From NCBI RefSeq assembly GCF_024218795.1, contig NZ_CP100400.1, positions 248,001 through 312,000 of the forward strand: 64,000 bases of DNA, given 5' to 3'. The translations under genes and the position numbers were made by a program. Origin of the DNA: Halorussus aquaticus (lineage in GTDB: Archaea; Halobacteriota; Halobacteria; Halobacteriales; Haladaptataceae). The notes below the pieces were generated by a model. It was not told where the DNA came from and made no database searches. It saw nothing but the letters and a program-made list of their open reading frames with translations. Shown here one piece after another: positions 50,299 through 59,818 of the stretch (position 1 is the stretch's first letter; every line of letters starts with the position of its first letter).

Positions 50299-50355
50299 CC
50301 GTGGGCTGCTCTCGTAACGCCGTGGCTCGACGGCTGGGTCTCGTGCTCCTCGACA

Positions 50356-51087
50356 TCAGTCGTTCCCGAGGAGGACCGTTCCGAGAACCCGACGTTCGCC
50401 GCGGCGCAGTATCTCGCTCGCGGTGGACTTGTCGATTTCCAGCGTCTCCGCGAGGTCGGCCAGCGTACACTCGCGAGGCACCTCGAAGTAACCCTCGCGG
50501 AGCGCCGCGTTGAGACACTCCCGCTGGCGGTCGGTCAACAGGCCGCCGTGACCGGTTAGCCCGCCCTCGCGGTCGGTCCGACGGTCCGTCTCGTCGCCGG
50601 TCTCGACCACCGACAGGAGGTCGTAGTCGAAGGCGCTCTCGTCCAGCGCGGTTCCGACCGCTTCGAACTGCTCGCGGGTCGCGGTCAGGTCGAACTCGAA
50701 GCGCCCGTCGGTGACGACGACGGGGAACTCCGGCGGGAGCGACGACCGGCCCAGAAAGTCGTAGAGTCGCTGGTCGGTCGCTTCGTACTGGGCGAGCGTG
50801 CGCTCGTCGGCGGTGTAGAGCGGGTCGTACGCGACGACGTCTGAGTGGGACCGAATCGCCTCGCTCGCCGACACCGCCTCGTCCCCGACGATTTCGCCCA
50901 GTTCCATCGCTCGGTCTTCGACCGGAACGCCGGTGAGCAGTCGAAACGTCGCGTCCGGAAACGACCGCGAGACCGTCGATATCCAAACGTCATCGGGGAG
51001 CGCCATCCGGAACCGCGCTCGGATCACGGCGACTCCCCGCTCGCCGTCGCGTCGTTTCGTCGCGCCGTCCCCAACATGTTGGTGCAA
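50356..51087 (-). CDS. HTH-10 (Bat-like) transcription regulator
   Basis: 243 aa from ATG 51087. Starts at GTG 51027 (VIRARFRMALPDDVW) or ATG 51006 are likely alternatives, since the conserved sensor domain begins there. The sensor half shows SFPDATFRLLTGVPVEDRAMELGEIVG, and the HTH_10 domain is LTDRQRECLNAALREGYFEVPRECTLADLAETLEIDKSTASEILRRGERR. It is divergent from the DUF4188 gene and may control it. It does not resemble the 19712 regulator closely outside the HTH. Confidence 0.85.
   Translation of the reverse strand: MHQHVGDGATKRRDGERGVAVIRARFRMALPDDVWISTVSRSFPDATFRLLTGVPVEDRAMELGEIVGDEAVSASEAIRSHSDVVAYDPLYTADERTLAQYEATDQRLYDFLGRSSLPPEFPVVVTDGRFEFDLTATREQFEAVGTALDESAFDYDLLSVVETGDETDRRTDREGGLTGHGGLLTDRQRECLNAALREGYFEVPRECTLADLAETLEIDKSTASEILRRGERRVLGTVLLGND
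51071..51082. promoter_or_regulatory. 12-bp palindrome CCAACATGTTGG
   Basis: CCAACATGTTGG at 51071-51082 is perfectly symmetrical and lies between or at the very start of two divergent genes. It could be the regulator's autoregulatory operator. Confidence 0.4.
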
Positions 51088-51119
51088 GCTCTATCGACCA
51101 GCGGCATAAATCCTCGTGT

Positions 51120-51677
51120 ATGACCGATTCGTCTCACGGGACGCCCGACGATGGTCGGATTCACGCCGAGCGAACGACTGCGCAACTGGACGGCGAGTTC
51201 GTCGTGTTCGTCATCGGGATGCGGCTCAACTGTCTGTGGAAAGTCCACAAGTGGCTCCCAGTGGCGGCGGCGATGCCCCGGATGCTCCGGGAACTCGACG
51301 CCGACCCGGAGTCCGGTCTCCTACACCACGAGAGCCTGTTCGGATGGCGACTCCTCGTCTCGGTGCAGTATTGGGACTCCTTCGAGGAGCTTCGAGCCTA
51401 CGCGCGGGACCTCGACCGGAAACACGTCCCGGCGTGGGCGTCGTACAACGAGTCGAGCGCCAGCACCGGCGACGTCGGCATCTTCCACGAGACGTACGTG
51501 GTCGAGGGAGACGACTACGAGAGCCTCTACAGCGACATGCCGCAGTTCGGTCTCGGGGCAGCCGGACGGCTCCGCCGGGCCGACGACGAGGCCGAAACCG
51601 CGGGCAAGCGACTCGGGGTGGCCGACGACGACCTGCTGGTCGGCGACGACGGACGCGTCGGCCAGCGCGACCGATAG
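51120..51677 (+). CDS. DUF4188 family protein (heme-/aldoxime-dehydratase-like ferredoxin fold)
   Basis: 185 aa. The block FVVFVIGMRLNCLWKVHKWLPVAAAMPRMLRELDADPESGLLHHESLFGWRLLVSVQYWDSFEELRAYARDLDRKHVPAW is typical of DUF4188, a dimeric alpha/beta-barrel-like (antibiotic-monooxygenase-like) family of unknown function. Divergent from the HTH-10 regulator, a common arrangement for small monooxygenases. Confidence 0.78.
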   Translation: MTDSSHGTPDDGRIHAERTTAQLDGEFVVFVIGMRLNCLWKVHKWLPVAAAMPRMLRELDADPESGLLHHESLFGWRLLVSVQYWDSFEELRAYARDLDRKHVPAWASYNESSASTGDVGIFHETYVVEGDDYESLYSDMPQFGLGAAGRLRRADDEAETAGKRLGVADDDLLVGDDGRVGQRDR

Positions 51678-51719
51678 CTCTCGGCGGCTTTCCTCGGCGA
51701 GCGAGGTGAGCGACGGGGC

Positions 51720-52379
51720 TCAGGCGCTACAGACTCTGTGGAGGTCGTCCAGACAGTCTATCTCCCACGTGGGCCAGACGTTGAGTTCCCAGTCGCGGCG
51801 GTGAGGTCGTCGGATGAACGCGGAGTCGATGCCCGCGTTCTCGGCGGCCCGGATGTCGGACTCGTTGTCGCCGACGAACAGCGCCGAGTCGGCGTCGAGG
51901 TCGGCAAGTGCGAGGTCCACGTAGTGGGAGTTGGGCTTCCGACGGTCGAGGCTCTCGATTGTCGCCTCGCGGCCGTAGGCTGTGTCGAACATGTGCGAGA
52001 CGTCGAAGTGGTCGAGGAGGAAGTCGACCGTCTCCTGCTGGTTCGAACTCACGATGCCCATCGAGGCGTCGAGGTCACCCAGCGTGTGGATGTCGTCGTA
52101 GGGCGTCTTGCGCCCCTCGCGGGCCTCCATCTGCTGGGCGCGCGAGGCGGTGCTGTCGAGGGCCTTCCAGAACGTCTTCGGCGCGAGGTCGTACTCGTTA
52201 CAAATTTCGTCGACTCGGCCGGGGGTCGCTCCCACGGTCATGTCGTCGACGTGGTCGGGGTCCGGGTCGGTCACGTCGAACTTGGCGAACGTCTCCAGGG
52301 TGGCGTCCCGGAGAACATCGAAGCTCGTGCGACCGACGAGGACACCGTCGTTGTCGAAGACGACGGTATCGTAGGTCAT
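51720..52379 (-). CDS. HAD-superfamily hydrolase
   Basis: 219 aa. The catalytic Asp pair is in VVFDNDGVLVGRTSF (DxD), the middle motif in MGIVSSNQQETVDFLL and the final acidic motif in LFVGDNESDIRAAENAGIDSAFI. This is a phosphatase-type HAD (IA subfamily, phosphoglycolate phosphatase/beta-phosphoglucomutase-like) with an unknown substrate. It lies downstream of the ribosomal operon's L15, on the same strand. Confidence 0.88.
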   Translation of the reverse strand: MTYDTVVFDNDGVLVGRTSFDVLRDATLETFAKFDVTDPDPDHVDDMTVGATPGRVDEICNEYDLAPKTFWKALDSTASRAQQMEAREGRKTPYDDIHTLGDLDASMGIVSSNQQETVDFLLDHFDVSHMFDTAYGREATIESLDRRKPNSHYVDLALADLDADSALFVGDNESDIRAAENAGIDSAFIRRPHRRDWELNVWPTWEIDCLDDLHRVCSA

Positions 52380-52596
52380 AGTTGTTGATAGGGAGGCGGA
52401 GTGATAAGTGTTTCAGTCACACCCCGAGTCCGAACGACGCCAACGTCACGACTCAGGCGGTGAGGAGCGCGTTACGGTCGATTCCCGTCCGACGTACGTC
52501 GGTCCCGAATCGGAAGAAACCGAGGTCTCCCCTCCGGATTTCGAGATTATCCGATTCCCGTCGGTAAATGAACCCGCCGCTGTCCGGTCGGAGAAC

Positions 52597-52618
52597 GGAA
52601 AAGAACCGCAAAACCGCA
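52597..52618 (-). terminator. Oligo-T tracts after rpl15
   Basis: On the minus strand, GGTTTTGCGGTTCTTTTCC lies 17-38 nt after the L15 stop. Two T4 tracts within 20 nt are a likely end of the ribosomal transcript. Confidence 0.4.
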
Positions 52619-52634
52619 GGACGGCAGTCCGCGA

Positions 52635-53123
52635 TTACTCGTCGTCGTCGTCCGAGTCGGCTTCTTCCTCGTCGGCCTCCTCGGCGCGGTCGCTGAGGAC
52701 GGCGTCGCCGCCTTCCTCCTCGATGAGTTCGACCGCACTCGCCGAGAACGCGTCGGCGGTCACTTCGAGCTGGTTGCGGACCTGACCGTCGCCGAGAACC
52801 TTCACGGCGTCGGCCTCCCAGCCGTCTTCGACCACGTCACGGACGTCGACGCGGTAGCCGAAGTCGGTCTCCTCGGCGACGCCTTCGGCGGCCATCAGGG
52901 CCGCGTCCTCGTCGAGCTTCTGGACCGTAATGGTCAGAATCTCGTCCTTGACCTTCTCCGGTCGGGAGAAGCCGTGTTTGCCGAGCGGTTCGTAGTTGTG
53001 GAACTCGTGTTTTGCGCGACCCGCGCGTCCGCGTCCGCCGCGGTGACCGGCACCGCGCCGGTTCTTGTGACTACCGCCGCCGTGCGTGCGGGAGCCGCGT
53101 TGTCGTCGTTTCTTGTCGGTCAT
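52635..53123 (-). CDS. rpl15: 50S ribosomal protein L15 (uL15)
   Basis: 162 aa. N-terminal MTDKKRRQRGSRTHGGGSHKNRRGAGHRGGRGRAGRAKHE is the characteristic basic, Gly/His-rich uL15 extension that threads into the large subunit; the C-terminus ends in a halophilic D/E tail. Last gene of the visible ribosomal operon. Confidence 0.97.
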   Translation of the reverse strand: MTDKKRRQRGSRTHGGGSHKNRRGAGHRGGRGRAGRAKHEFHNYEPLGKHGFSRPEKVKDEILTITVQKLDEDAALMAAEGVAEETDFGYRVDVRDVVEDGWEADAVKVLGDGQVRNQLEVTADAFSASAVELIEEEGGDAVLSDRAEEADEEEADSDDDDE

Positions 53124-53125
53124 GG

Positions 53126-53590
53126 TTATCGCATCGCCTTCAGGAGCGAATCGATTTCCTCGGTGTCGTGCTTGCCGAGTTGGCCACCCTCCTTGGTGGG
53201 GTGCTTGAGTCCGTCGTGGCCGCCCCGCGGCGGGTGGAGACGGAGAACCGGGGAGAGACCCTGCTCGCGCAGCGTCGTCTCTTCGTCCAACAGCGCCGCC
53301 GCGAGGTCGGCTACGTCGTCGTAGTCCGTCTCGTCGGCGACCCACTCGTCGTCGATGTCCGCGGAGCCTTCGAGCGGTTCGGCGCGGCGTTCGATGAGCG
53401 TCTCCAGAACGTCCTGGCTCGGCTCACCGTACGCGGTGTAGTCGTTGACCTTGGTGATCATCCCGCGGTAGGCGTCGGTGTCCTGAACGAGCGTGGCGTG
53501 GTTCACGCGGTGGAGGTTCAGCATCTCCAGCGTGTCCTGCGTATCGCCGCTCATGTCCACCTCACCGCGAATCTGGACGACAGCCTTCAT
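53126..53590 (-). CDS. rpl30: 50S ribosomal protein L30 (uL30)
   Basis: 154 aa, archaeal-size uL30: [35 protein letters not shown], then DTDAYRGMITKVNDY. It binds 23S rRNA in the large subunit. The ATG overlaps the S5 stop by 1 nt, and a GGAGGTG Shine-Dalgarno is visible ahead of it. Confidence 0.97.
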   Translation of the reverse strand: MKAVVQIRGEVDMSGDTQDTLEMLNLHRVNHATLVQDTDAYRGMITKVNDYTAYGEPSQDVLETLIERRAEPLEGSADIDDEWVADETDYDDVADLAAALLDEETTLREQGLSPVLRLHPPRGGHDGLKHPTKEGGQLGKHDTEEIDSLLKAMR

Positions 53591-54234
53591 CACTCGGCCA
53601 CCTCCTCGAAGTCGGAGGTCTGGCCTCGCGGGCCGCGCGACTCGGCGGCGTTCTCGAGGGCGTTGTAGGTCGCCTTGGCGAGGTTGAGCGTGGTCCGGGT
53701 GTTGCCGTGACTCTTGGTCCACGCGTTCTCGACGCCGCCCAGTTCCAGAATCTTCCGAACGGTGTCGGTCGCCGCGAGTCCGAGTCCGGTCGGAGCCGGA
53801 ATCAGTTCGACCTCGACGCTCCCCGCCTTGCCCTTCGTCCGGCGGGCCAGCGAGTGCGGTCGTTCGCTTCGGTCTTCCCACGACCCCGCGCCGCGGTTGA
53901 CGTGAATCAGGTTCAGCTTGGCGATGTCGATGGCCTTCTGGATGGCACCGCCGACCTGGTCGTCGCGGCCCTCGGCGTAACCGACGTAACCGTCGCGGTT
54001 GCCGATGGCGACGACGCAGCGGAACTTCACGCGGCGACCGGAGTCGGTCATACGCTGGACCATGTTGATGTCCAGCACCTCGTCTTCCAGTCCCGGCAGC
54101 AGCTGGTCGACCAGCTCGGACTCCTTCAGCGGGAGTCCGGAGTTGAGGGCTTCCTCCATCGTGTCGATGTCGCCCTCGGCGACTTTGCGGCCGAGACGGG
54201 TCTGGGGTTCCCAGCCGTCGTGGTTAGCACACAT
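53590..54234 (-). CDS. rps5: 30S ribosomal protein S5 (uS5)
   Basis: 214 aa. [49 protein letters not shown] is the dsRBD-like uS5 core, and the C-terminal [35 protein letters not shown] is the S5_C lobe. It helps translational accuracy in the small subunit. Confidence 0.97.
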   Translation of the reverse strand: MCANHDGWEPQTRLGRKVAEGDIDTMEEALNSGLPLKESELVDQLLPGLEDEVLDINMVQRMTDSGRRVKFRCVVAIGNRDGYVGYAEGRDDQVGGAIQKAIDIAKLNLIHVNRGAGSWEDRSERPHSLARRTKGKAGSVEVELIPAPTGLGLAATDTVRKILELGGVENAWTKSHGNTRTTLNLAKATYNALENAAESRGPRGQTSDFEEVAE

Positions 54235-54237
54235 ACG

Positions 54238-54789
54238 TTAGTCCTCCATGATGGTTTCTCGCACTTCGTCGAAGTGCTCTGGTAGTTCTGTGGCGTCGAA
54301 GTCCCCGCTGTAGAGCGGTTCGTCCAACTGCTCGGCGTACTCGGCGATGTGTTCGCCGCGGTTGCGCGACCAGTCGGCCAGCACGCTGTCGTTGTGGGGG
54401 ACGTCGAGCCCTGCGTCGATAGCGCCTTCCTGCACTGCGAATACTTTACCTCCGGGTGTTGCGGTGTTGAGACCGATGTCGAGGACTGCCTCCTCGAGTC
54501 CGGCGTCGAGCGCTCGCTTCCCGGCCAGCAGCCCCGTGAGGTACGCGCTGGGGAGGTTGCCCGTGGGGGCTTCCCAGCCGTACTCCTCGAGGTCGCCGGA
54601 GAAGGCGCTCGCAACAGTCTCGTCGCCGTCGGGACCCATCGTGACCAGCTGCGCCCTGATGTGCTGGTTGCTCTTGCGAGCGACCAGCCGGGGCTTGCCC
54701 GATTTCAACAGGCGCAACCTCTGATGGTAGTCAGTCCGGACCTCGCGGCGGCGGCGCATCGGCACCGTGTATCGTGGTCCTGTTGCCAT
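54238..54789 (-). CDS. rpl18: 50S ribosomal protein L18 (uL18)
   Basis: 183 aa. MATGPRYTVPMRRRREVRTDYHQRLRLLKSGKPRLVARKSNQHIRAQL is the archaeal uL18 start that binds 5S rRNA with L5. Followed by S5 after 3 nt. Confidence 0.97.
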   Translation of the reverse strand: MATGPRYTVPMRRRREVRTDYHQRLRLLKSGKPRLVARKSNQHIRAQLVTMGPDGDETVASAFSGDLEEYGWEAPTGNLPSAYLTGLLAGKRALDAGLEEAVLDIGLNTATPGGKVFAVQEGAIDAGLDVPHNDSVLADWSRNRGEHIAEYAEQLDEPLYSGDFDATELPEHFDEVRETIMED

Positions 54790-54791
54790 TG

Positions 54792-55232
54792 TTAGTAGTT
54801 ACTCTCGATGTAGTTCAGCAGGTACTGGACGCTACGGAACTCCCCGCCTTTCGACTTGTCGTAGAGGTCGCGGTACTGCGACTGGGTGATTTCACCCTCG
54901 GCGCGGAGTTCGCGGAGCTTCGTTCGCTGCGCGCGAATCGTCTGCTGCCACTGTTCCTTTCGCTGCTGGCGGCCGCCCGACTTCCCTTTGCGGGTGCCAG
55001 CGCCGGTCTGGTGACCGTAGTCGCGCTTGGCCTTGCGTTTGCGGGCGCGGCCGCGCGAGTTGCCTTTCTTCTCCTCGGCTCGAATCGAGCCGTCGTCGAC
55101 GAGTTCGCGGATGTCCTCGCGGGTGATCGCCTCCGCGATGGCTCCCTGCGCGTCCGGGTCGAACCAGACGCGGCTCTCGCCGACGTCGAGGACGTCCGAA
55201 GCGAGTCGCTTCTGTGCGCTCAGGTCAGTCAT
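54792..55232 (-). CDS. rpl19e: 50S ribosomal protein L19e
   Basis: 146 aa. [27 protein letters not shown] then a long basic helix [29 protein letters not shown], archaeal/eukaryotic L19e. Its ATG overlaps the L32e stop by 4 nt (55229-55232). Confidence 0.97.
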   Translation of the reverse strand: MTDLSAQKRLASDVLDVGESRVWFDPDAQGAIAEAITREDIRELVDDGSIRAEEKKGNSRGRARKRKAKRDYGHQTGAGTRKGKSGGRQQRKEQWQQTIRAQRTKLRELRAEGEITQSQYRDLYDKSKGGEFRSVQYLLNYIESNY

Positions 55233-55936
55233 TCTTCGACCTCCACTTCGACGTAGGTCGGGTTGAGGACGCGAATCCCGTTCTCTTCGGCCTGTTCCTC
55301 GATGCGCTCGCGCTTACGGGCACCGACCTTCGAGGCGATGCGGACCGCTTCGCGGTCGCCGTCGACGCCTTCGAGGTCGTCGGTGTTGTGGACGCGGACT
55401 TCCTCGAAGCCGCTGGGGTGCTTGCCGCGCACCGCTTTCGGCGTCCGGAAGCCAGCCTCGACCGTGTCGCCCTTGCCCTTGACGCCGCGGCGCTGCTTCG
55501 AGAGCGTCCCCTTCGGACGTCGCCACGACTTCGGCGTGCGCTTCTTCTTGTGGTAGTCCTGCCGGTTGAACTGCGGCTTACCGACGCGCTTGCGCTGCGT
55601 GAGGAGTTCCTCCTCGCGCTCGGTGAGGTCGGGGGTCTTGTTGACCAGCCCTCGGGGCTGGAGTTCCGTCTCGACCTCCGTCTCGTCTTCCGCAGCCTCT
55701 TCCGGCTCCTCTTCCTCGATCTCCGCCTCGGTCTCCTCTTCGACTTCGAGACCGCCGACGTCGGCCTTGATGCGGGCCGCGAGGGCGTTCCCGATGCCTT
55801 CGACCTCGGCGAGATCGTCCTGACTCGCGGCCTTCACGTCCTCGACGGACGAGAGACCGGCGTCGCGGAGTGCGTCGGCTTTGCTCGCGCCGACACCGCT
55901 GATGTCTTCGAGTTCTTGGGGTTCGTCGTCTGCCAT
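55229..55936 (-). CDS. rpl32e: 50S ribosomal protein L32e
   Basis: 235 aa, longer than the ~130 aa core. The N-terminal ~65 residues contain helix-hairpin-helix repeats ([45 protein letters not shown]), an extension known in haloarchaeal L32e. An acidic linker follows, then the L32e core with [33 protein letters not shown]. Confidence 0.96.
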   Translation of the reverse strand: MADDEPQELEDISGVGASKADALRDAGLSSVEDVKAASQDDLAEVEGIGNALAARIKADVGGLEVEEETEAEIEEEEPEEAAEDETEVETELQPRGLVNKTPDLTEREEELLTQRKRVGKPQFNRQDYHKKKRTPKSWRRPKGTLSKQRRGVKGKGDTVEAGFRTPKAVRGKHPSGFEEVRVHNTDDLEGVDGDREAVRIASKVGARKRERIEEQAEENGIRVLNPTYVEVEVEE

Positions 55937-55939
55937 CCG

Positions 55940-56476
55940 TTAGACACCTCCAGTCTGGGGTTTCTCGGTGATGTAGACGCCGTCCTGGAAGACGCGAGTG
56001 TCCTTGCCCTGCACGCGGGTCAGTTGCTCGATGTCCGCGGCCGTCTGGCCCACGTCCTCGATGCTCGGCCCGCGCAGGTGGAGAACTTCGTCGTCCACTT
56101 CGACCGTCGTATCGCCGTGAATGTTCGTTCGTCGCGGGGCCTTCTCACCGAGGAAGTTCTCGATGACGACCTCGCCATCGTCGCTACGGACCTGCATCGG
56201 GAAGTGAGAGTAGAACACCTCCATGGTGTACTCCCACCCGTCGGTCACGCCGTGGAACATGTTGCGAACGTGGCTCTCGAACGTGCCCACGGTCGCGTTC
56301 GTCTTGGCGTCCTCGACGTCGCTCTCGATGACAACGGTTCCGTCGTCCACTTCGACCGATACGTCGGGGTACCAGAGGCGTCGCGTAACGGACCCCTCGG
56401 GACCCTCGACGCTGAGTTCGAGGTGGTCCTTCTCTGCGGTCACGTCGTCCGGAATTTCGAGTTCTGTTCGTGCCAT
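55940..56476 (-). CDS. rpl6: 50S ribosomal protein L6 (uL6)
   Basis: 178 aa. Two-domain uL6: IPDDVTAEKDHLELSVEGPEGSVTRRLWYPDVSV and HVRNMFHGVTDGWEYTMEVFYSHFPMQV, with C-terminal DKDTRVFQDGVYITEKPQ-like end. Near the sarcin-ricin loop in the ribosome. Confidence 0.97.
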   Translation of the reverse strand: MARTELEIPDDVTAEKDHLELSVEGPEGSVTRRLWYPDVSVEVDDGTVVIESDVEDAKTNATVGTFESHVRNMFHGVTDGWEYTMEVFYSHFPMQVRSDDGEVVIENFLGEKAPRRTNIHGDTTVEVDDEVLHLRGPSIEDVGQTAADIEQLTRVQGKDTRVFQDGVYITEKPQTGGV

Positions 56477-56478
56477 TG

Positions 56479-56871
56479 TTAGTAGACGTACGCGATGACC
56501 TGGCCACCGACGCCCTTCTCGCGGGCCTCGTAGTGGCTCATGACGCCGCGGCTAGTCGTGACGACGAGTGCCCCGTAGTCGCGGGCGGGGAGGAAGCGCT
56601 TCTCCCACTTCTCGAACTCGTCTGCTCCGGCCGAGTACCGGGGCTTGACCGAACCGCACTCGTTTATCGCGCCTTTCAGTTCGACCTCGAACGTCCCGGC
56701 TTTGCCGTCGTCGACGAACTCGAAGCCGTCGATGTACCCGCGGTCGTAGAAGACCTCGAGTACGCTGCCGATTTCGTTGGAGGCGGGCTGTACCGTGTGG
56801 TCGAGATGACCCACGCTCTCGGCGTTGTCGATGCCGGAGAGCGCATTGGCCAGCGGATCGTTTCCTGCCAT
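56479..56871 (-). CDS. rps8: 30S ribosomal protein S8 (uS8)
   Basis: 130 aa. [27 protein letters not shown] and C-terminal [33 protein letters not shown] are uS8. It contacts 16S helix 21 and is an operon regulator in some organisms. Confidence 0.97.
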   Translation of the reverse strand: MAGNDPLANALSGIDNAESVGHLDHTVQPASNEIGSVLEVFYDRGYIDGFEFVDDGKAGTFEVELKGAINECGSVKPRYSAGADEFEKWEKRFLPARDYGALVVTTSRGVMSHYEAREKGVGGQVIAYVY

Positions 56872-56874
56872 GAT

Positions 56875-57057
56875 TTATCGATACTTCTTGAAGCCCATGC
56901 TCCGGGCGACTTCGCGGAAACACTGCCGACACAGGTAGATGTCGTACTTGCCGACGAGACCCTGCTTTCGACCGCAGCGCTGGCACTCTTCGATCTGGCC
57001 TGTGCGCTTGGCCGCGTGTTCTCCGGTCGCTTCGGAGTCGGTTTCGCTTTCACTCAT
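56875..57057 (-). CDS. rps14: 30S ribosomal protein S14 (uS14), zinc-binding type
   Basis: 60 aa. Zinc-binding cysteines in CQRCGRK and CRQCFREVA show the C+ type. The short N-terminal acidic stretch ([15 protein letters not shown]) is a halophilic addition. Its start overlaps the stop of L5 by 4 nt. Confidence 0.96.
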   Translation of the reverse strand: MSESETDSEATGEHAAKRTGQIEECQRCGRKQGLVGKYDIYLCRQCFREVARSMGFKKYR

Positions 57058-57578
57058 TGTTCGACCTCAACGTCGAAGTTCGATTCGAGGTACGCGATGG
57101 CGTCCTCGGCGGTCAACTGGTGTCCCGAGGGAATCGACCGAGTCTGCTTGTCGCGCTTGCTGACGCGGTAGCCCGGTCGCACGAGGTTGACCGTCACGTC
57201 GAGTCCGTAGATACCGATGTTCGGATCGTACTCCTGACTCGGGAACTCGGTGTGTTCTTCGACACCGAAGCTGAAGTTTCCGGTCTCGTCGAACTGCCGA
57301 GCCGAGATGTCGGCCAGCGGGAGCGCCTTCTCGATGAACGCCACCGCCTCGTCGTCGCGGAGGGTGACCTTCGCGCCGATGGGGTCGCCCTGCCGGATAC
57401 CGAACTCGGGCTTGGTGGACTTGGCCAGCGTCCGCACGCTCTGCTGACCGGTCACGTCTTCGAGAATCTCCTCGGCGTCCGCGAGTTCGCGGCCGCCTTC
57501 GCCGACGCCCATGTGGACGACGACCTTCTCGACGGTCGGCTCTCGCATCTCGTGGAAGTCGGCGTCGGCTTCGCTCAT
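57054..57578 (-). CDS. rpl5: 50S ribosomal protein L5 (uL5)
   Basis: 174 aa. [48 protein letters not shown] and [29 protein letters not shown] are uL5; it binds 5S rRNA and the P-site tRNA loop. Overlaps S4e stop by 4 nt. Confidence 0.97.
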   Translation of the reverse strand: MSEADADFHEMREPTVEKVVVHMGVGEGGRELADAEEILEDVTGQQSVRTLAKSTKPEFGIRQGDPIGAKVTLRDDEAVAFIEKALPLADISARQFDETGNFSFGVEEHTEFPSQEYDPNIGIYGLDVTVNLVRPGYRVSKRDKQTRSIPSGHQLTAEDAIAYLESNFDVEVEQ

Positions 57579-58282
57579 TCGCCGTCACCTCCTACGAAGT
57601 TCTCGTCGATGACGACGACGTACTCTTCGACCGTCTCGAAGGTACCGCCGTCGTCGATGCGCTCGACCACGACGTTGTTCGAACCGCTACCGGGAGTCAC
57701 CTGAATCTCGGTGATCTCGCCGATGTCGCCCGCGTGCGCGCCTCGAACTGCGGTCACGAGACTGCCTTCCTCGTACGGGAAGTGGGCGACGATTTCGTTG
57801 TCGTCGTTGTCGGTGACGATGGAGTCGCCGGGGCTGTACTCGTCGTCCTCGACGAGGATGTTCTTCCCGTCGTGGAGGTTGAGCTGCGTCCGGCCGCCAG
57901 CGACCTTCGTCTTGTCCTCGATCTTGCCCAGCTTGCTACCGGCGGCGTCCGCGTCGATCTCGGTCAGCGTGAGCCGACCGCCCTCGTCGGGGAACACCCG
58001 GTAGTACTCCTCGCGTTCGGTGAACGCGACGATGTCGAACATGCCGATGGGTCGGTCCTCGGCGACGCCCTCGTCGCCGTTGATCAGCACGCTGCCCTGG
58101 TCGAGGGCGTAGCGGGCTTCCTTCCGCGAGCCGACGTAGCCCAGCACGTCCCGCAGCAGGATGAGGAGGGGTACGCCGTCCTCGCCGTGCGGGCCGGAGT
58201 CGGCCTTCACGGTGAAGGTTTCGGTCTTGCGCTCGACCGGCCAGGACTTCGGAACTGAGAGTCGTTTCTGATGCTTGGTCAT
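57575..58282 (-). CDS. rps4e: 30S ribosomal protein S4e (eS4)
   Basis: 235 aa. [49 protein letters not shown] with an S4-like RNA-binding block ([24 protein letters not shown]) and a KOW motif near the C-terminus. Shine-Dalgarno GAGGTGA is visible 5' of the ATG. Overlaps L24 stop by 4 nt. Confidence 0.97.
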   Translation of the reverse strand: MTKHQKRLSVPKSWPVERKTETFTVKADSGPHGEDGVPLLILLRDVLGYVGSRKEARYALDQGSVLINGDEGVAEDRPIGMFDIVAFTEREEYYRVFPDEGGRLTLTEIDADAAGSKLGKIEDKTKVAGGRTQLNLHDGKNILVEDDEYSPGDSIVTDNDDNEIVAHFPYEEGSLVTAVRGAHAGDIGEITEIQVTPGSGSNNVVVERIDDGGTFETVEEYVVVIDENFVGGDGE

Positions 58283-58635
58283 TCGTTCTCACCTCGGAGG
58301 CGCGCCTCGCGCACGTCGTCCTCGAGGTCGAGGTCGGTCACGCGGAGGTTGCTCGCGTCGAGCGGCCGCGGGACTTCCTCGCCGTCTGCCTTCTCGAGAG
58401 TCACGTCTTCGACGTGGACGACTGCGTCGCGCAGGTCTACGTCGACGACTTCGCCTTCGTCGCCGGCGAAGTCTCCGCGCATAACCTCGACGGTGTCGCC
58501 CGCGTTGACGCGGACGCTACGGACGTCGAACTCCTCGCGGAGGTCGTCGGCGAGCGTCGCCTTGACCTGCTCGTGTCGCTCGTGGAGCGAGGCACGCTCG
58601 GTCTGATTTCGCTGTTTGCGTGGTTGCTTACTCAT
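58279..58635 (-). CDS. rpl24: 50S ribosomal protein L24 (uL24)
   Basis: 118 aa. KOW-motif uL24: [55 protein letters not shown]. Early assembly protein of the large subunit. Overlaps L14 stop by 4 nt. Confidence 0.97.
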   Translation of the reverse strand: MSKQPRKQRNQTERASLHERHEQVKATLADDLREEFDVRSVRVNAGDTVEVMRGDFAGDEGEVVDVDLRDAVVHVEDVTLEKADGEEVPRPLDASNLRVTDLDLEDDVREARLRGENE

Positions 58636-59030
58636 ACTATCATCGTAGCAGTACTCGCGATACTTCCGAACCGCTCTGCGACTTCCCGCGCGATGGGACC
58701 CTTGATCTCGGTCCCGCGCGGTTCCTCGACGTCGTCGATGATGACGGCGGCGTTGTCTTCGAACTTGACGCGAGTGCCGTCCGGACGACGGATGGGTTTT
58801 CGCTGGCGGACGATGACGGCTTCGAGTACCTGCCGACGCATTTCGGGGGTACCCTTGGTGACCGAGACGGTCACCTTGTCGCCGATACCCGCCTTGGGGT
58901 GGCGGTTCTTCGCTCCGGAGTAGCCGGAGACGCTGATGACTTTGACTTCACGGGCACCCGTGTTGTCGGCGCACGTCAGCAGGGAACCTTTCTCGAGACC
59001 CTGCGTCACGTCGGCCTTCAGCGCTTCCAT
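58632..59030 (-). CDS. rpl14: 50S ribosomal protein L14 (uL14)
   Basis: 132 aa. [56 protein letters not shown] is uL14. A perfect Shine-Dalgarno GGAGGTGA (59037-59044 on the minus strand) lies 6 nt before the ATG, even though the gene overlaps the preceding stop by 1 nt, so re-initiation is strongly supported. Confidence 0.98.
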   Translation of the reverse strand: MEALKADVTQGLEKGSLLTCADNTGAREVKVISVSGYSGAKNRHPKAGIGDKVTVSVTKGTPEMRRQVLEAVIVRQRKPIRRPDGTRVKFEDNAAVIIDDVEEPRGTEIKGPIAREVAERFGSIASTATMIV

Positions 59031-59437
59031 TACTCGTCACCTCCTTCCGGAACGACGCCGGTCGATTCCTCGCCCGACGAGTCACTGTGTTCGGTGCCGC
59101 CCGCTGCGAAGCTCCGCGTCGTCTCGAACTTCTCGACGACGACGTGGCTCTTCGTTTTCGAAAGCGGTCGGGTCTCTGCGATACGAACCGTGTCGCCGAC
59201 TTCCAGTTCCATGCAGTCCGGGTGGTGTGCCGGAACGCGGGACCGGCGCTTCATGTGCCGGTCGTACTTCGGAACCGGAACGTCGTACTCTCGCTCGACG
59301 ATCACGGTTTTGTCCATGTCTGTGGAGGCGACCTCTCCTTCGAGAGTCTGACCGCGCACGGAAAGCGATCCGTGGAACGGGCAGTCCTCGTCGGAGCAGG
59401 TCCCCTCCGGCTCTGATACGTTCAGTCCTATTGCCAT
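59030..59437 (-). CDS. rps17: 30S ribosomal protein S17 (uS17)
   Basis: 135 aa. [86 protein letters not shown] is archaeal uS17. The last ~25 residues are an acidic low-complexity tail. Its 5' end overlaps the RNase P protein gene by 10 nt. Confidence 0.97.
   Translation of the reverse strand: MAIGLNVSEPEGTCSDEDCPFHGSLSVRGQTLEGEVASTDMDKTVIVEREYDVPVPKYDRHMKRRSRVPAHHPDCMELEVGDTVRIAETRPLSKTKSHVVVEKFETTRSFAAGGTEHSDSSGEESTGVVPEGGDE
59037..59044 (-). promoter_or_regulatory. Perfect Shine-Dalgarno before rpl14
   Basis: GGAGGTGA on the minus strand, complementary to the 16S 3' end, six nt before the L14 ATG. It confirms the start at 59030 and SD-driven internal initiation in a leadered operon where most single genes of the window appear leaderless. 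Confidence 0.7.
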
Positions 59438-59811
59438 TTGGAGTCACCTGCCTTCTCGGTGCGCAATTCGGGTCGTGAGAGCAGCCGCGCGCCATCCACC
59501 GTAACGTAGGCCACGCCCTCGCACGGACCAGACTGACCGGAGCGAACTCCGGCAGTTTCCGATCCACGTTTGGACGCGGTCCCCGACCCCTTCGCGAGGT
59601 CGGCGGGTTCATCTGTGAGCGCGAACTCGAACGTCGTACCCTGCTTTGGCACTTGCCGCACCCGGTCGGCGGACGCGACGCTCACGGTCCCCTGCGTCTC
59701 GGCGACGACCCGTCCCTCGATTCCCACGAGGTCGGCGTTCGCCGCGTCGGCGACGCGGACGGGGAGTCCGTTGAGTTCGTGTCGCGTCAGCGTCTCGGGT
59801 GTGAGTGGCAT
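59428..59811 (-). CDS. rnp1: Ribonuclease P protein component 1 (Rpp29/Pop4 homologue)
   Basis: 127 aa. Sm-like Rpp29 fold: NGLPVRVADAANADLVGIEGRVVAETQGTVSVASADRVRQVPKQGTTFEFAL. Needed with Rpp21, Rpp30 and Pop5 for tRNA 5'-processing. Its location inside the S10 operon is typical of archaea. The middle (AKGSGTASKRGSETAGVRSGQSGP) is an extra loop compared with shorter relatives. Confidence 0.93.
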   Translation of the reverse strand: MPLTPETLTRHELNGLPVRVADAANADLVGIEGRVVAETQGTVSVASADRVRQVPKQGTTFEFALTDEPADLAKGSGTASKRGSETAGVRSGQSGPCEGVAYVTVDGARLLSRPELRTEKAGDSKWQ

Positions 59812-59818
59812 GGTTCGA

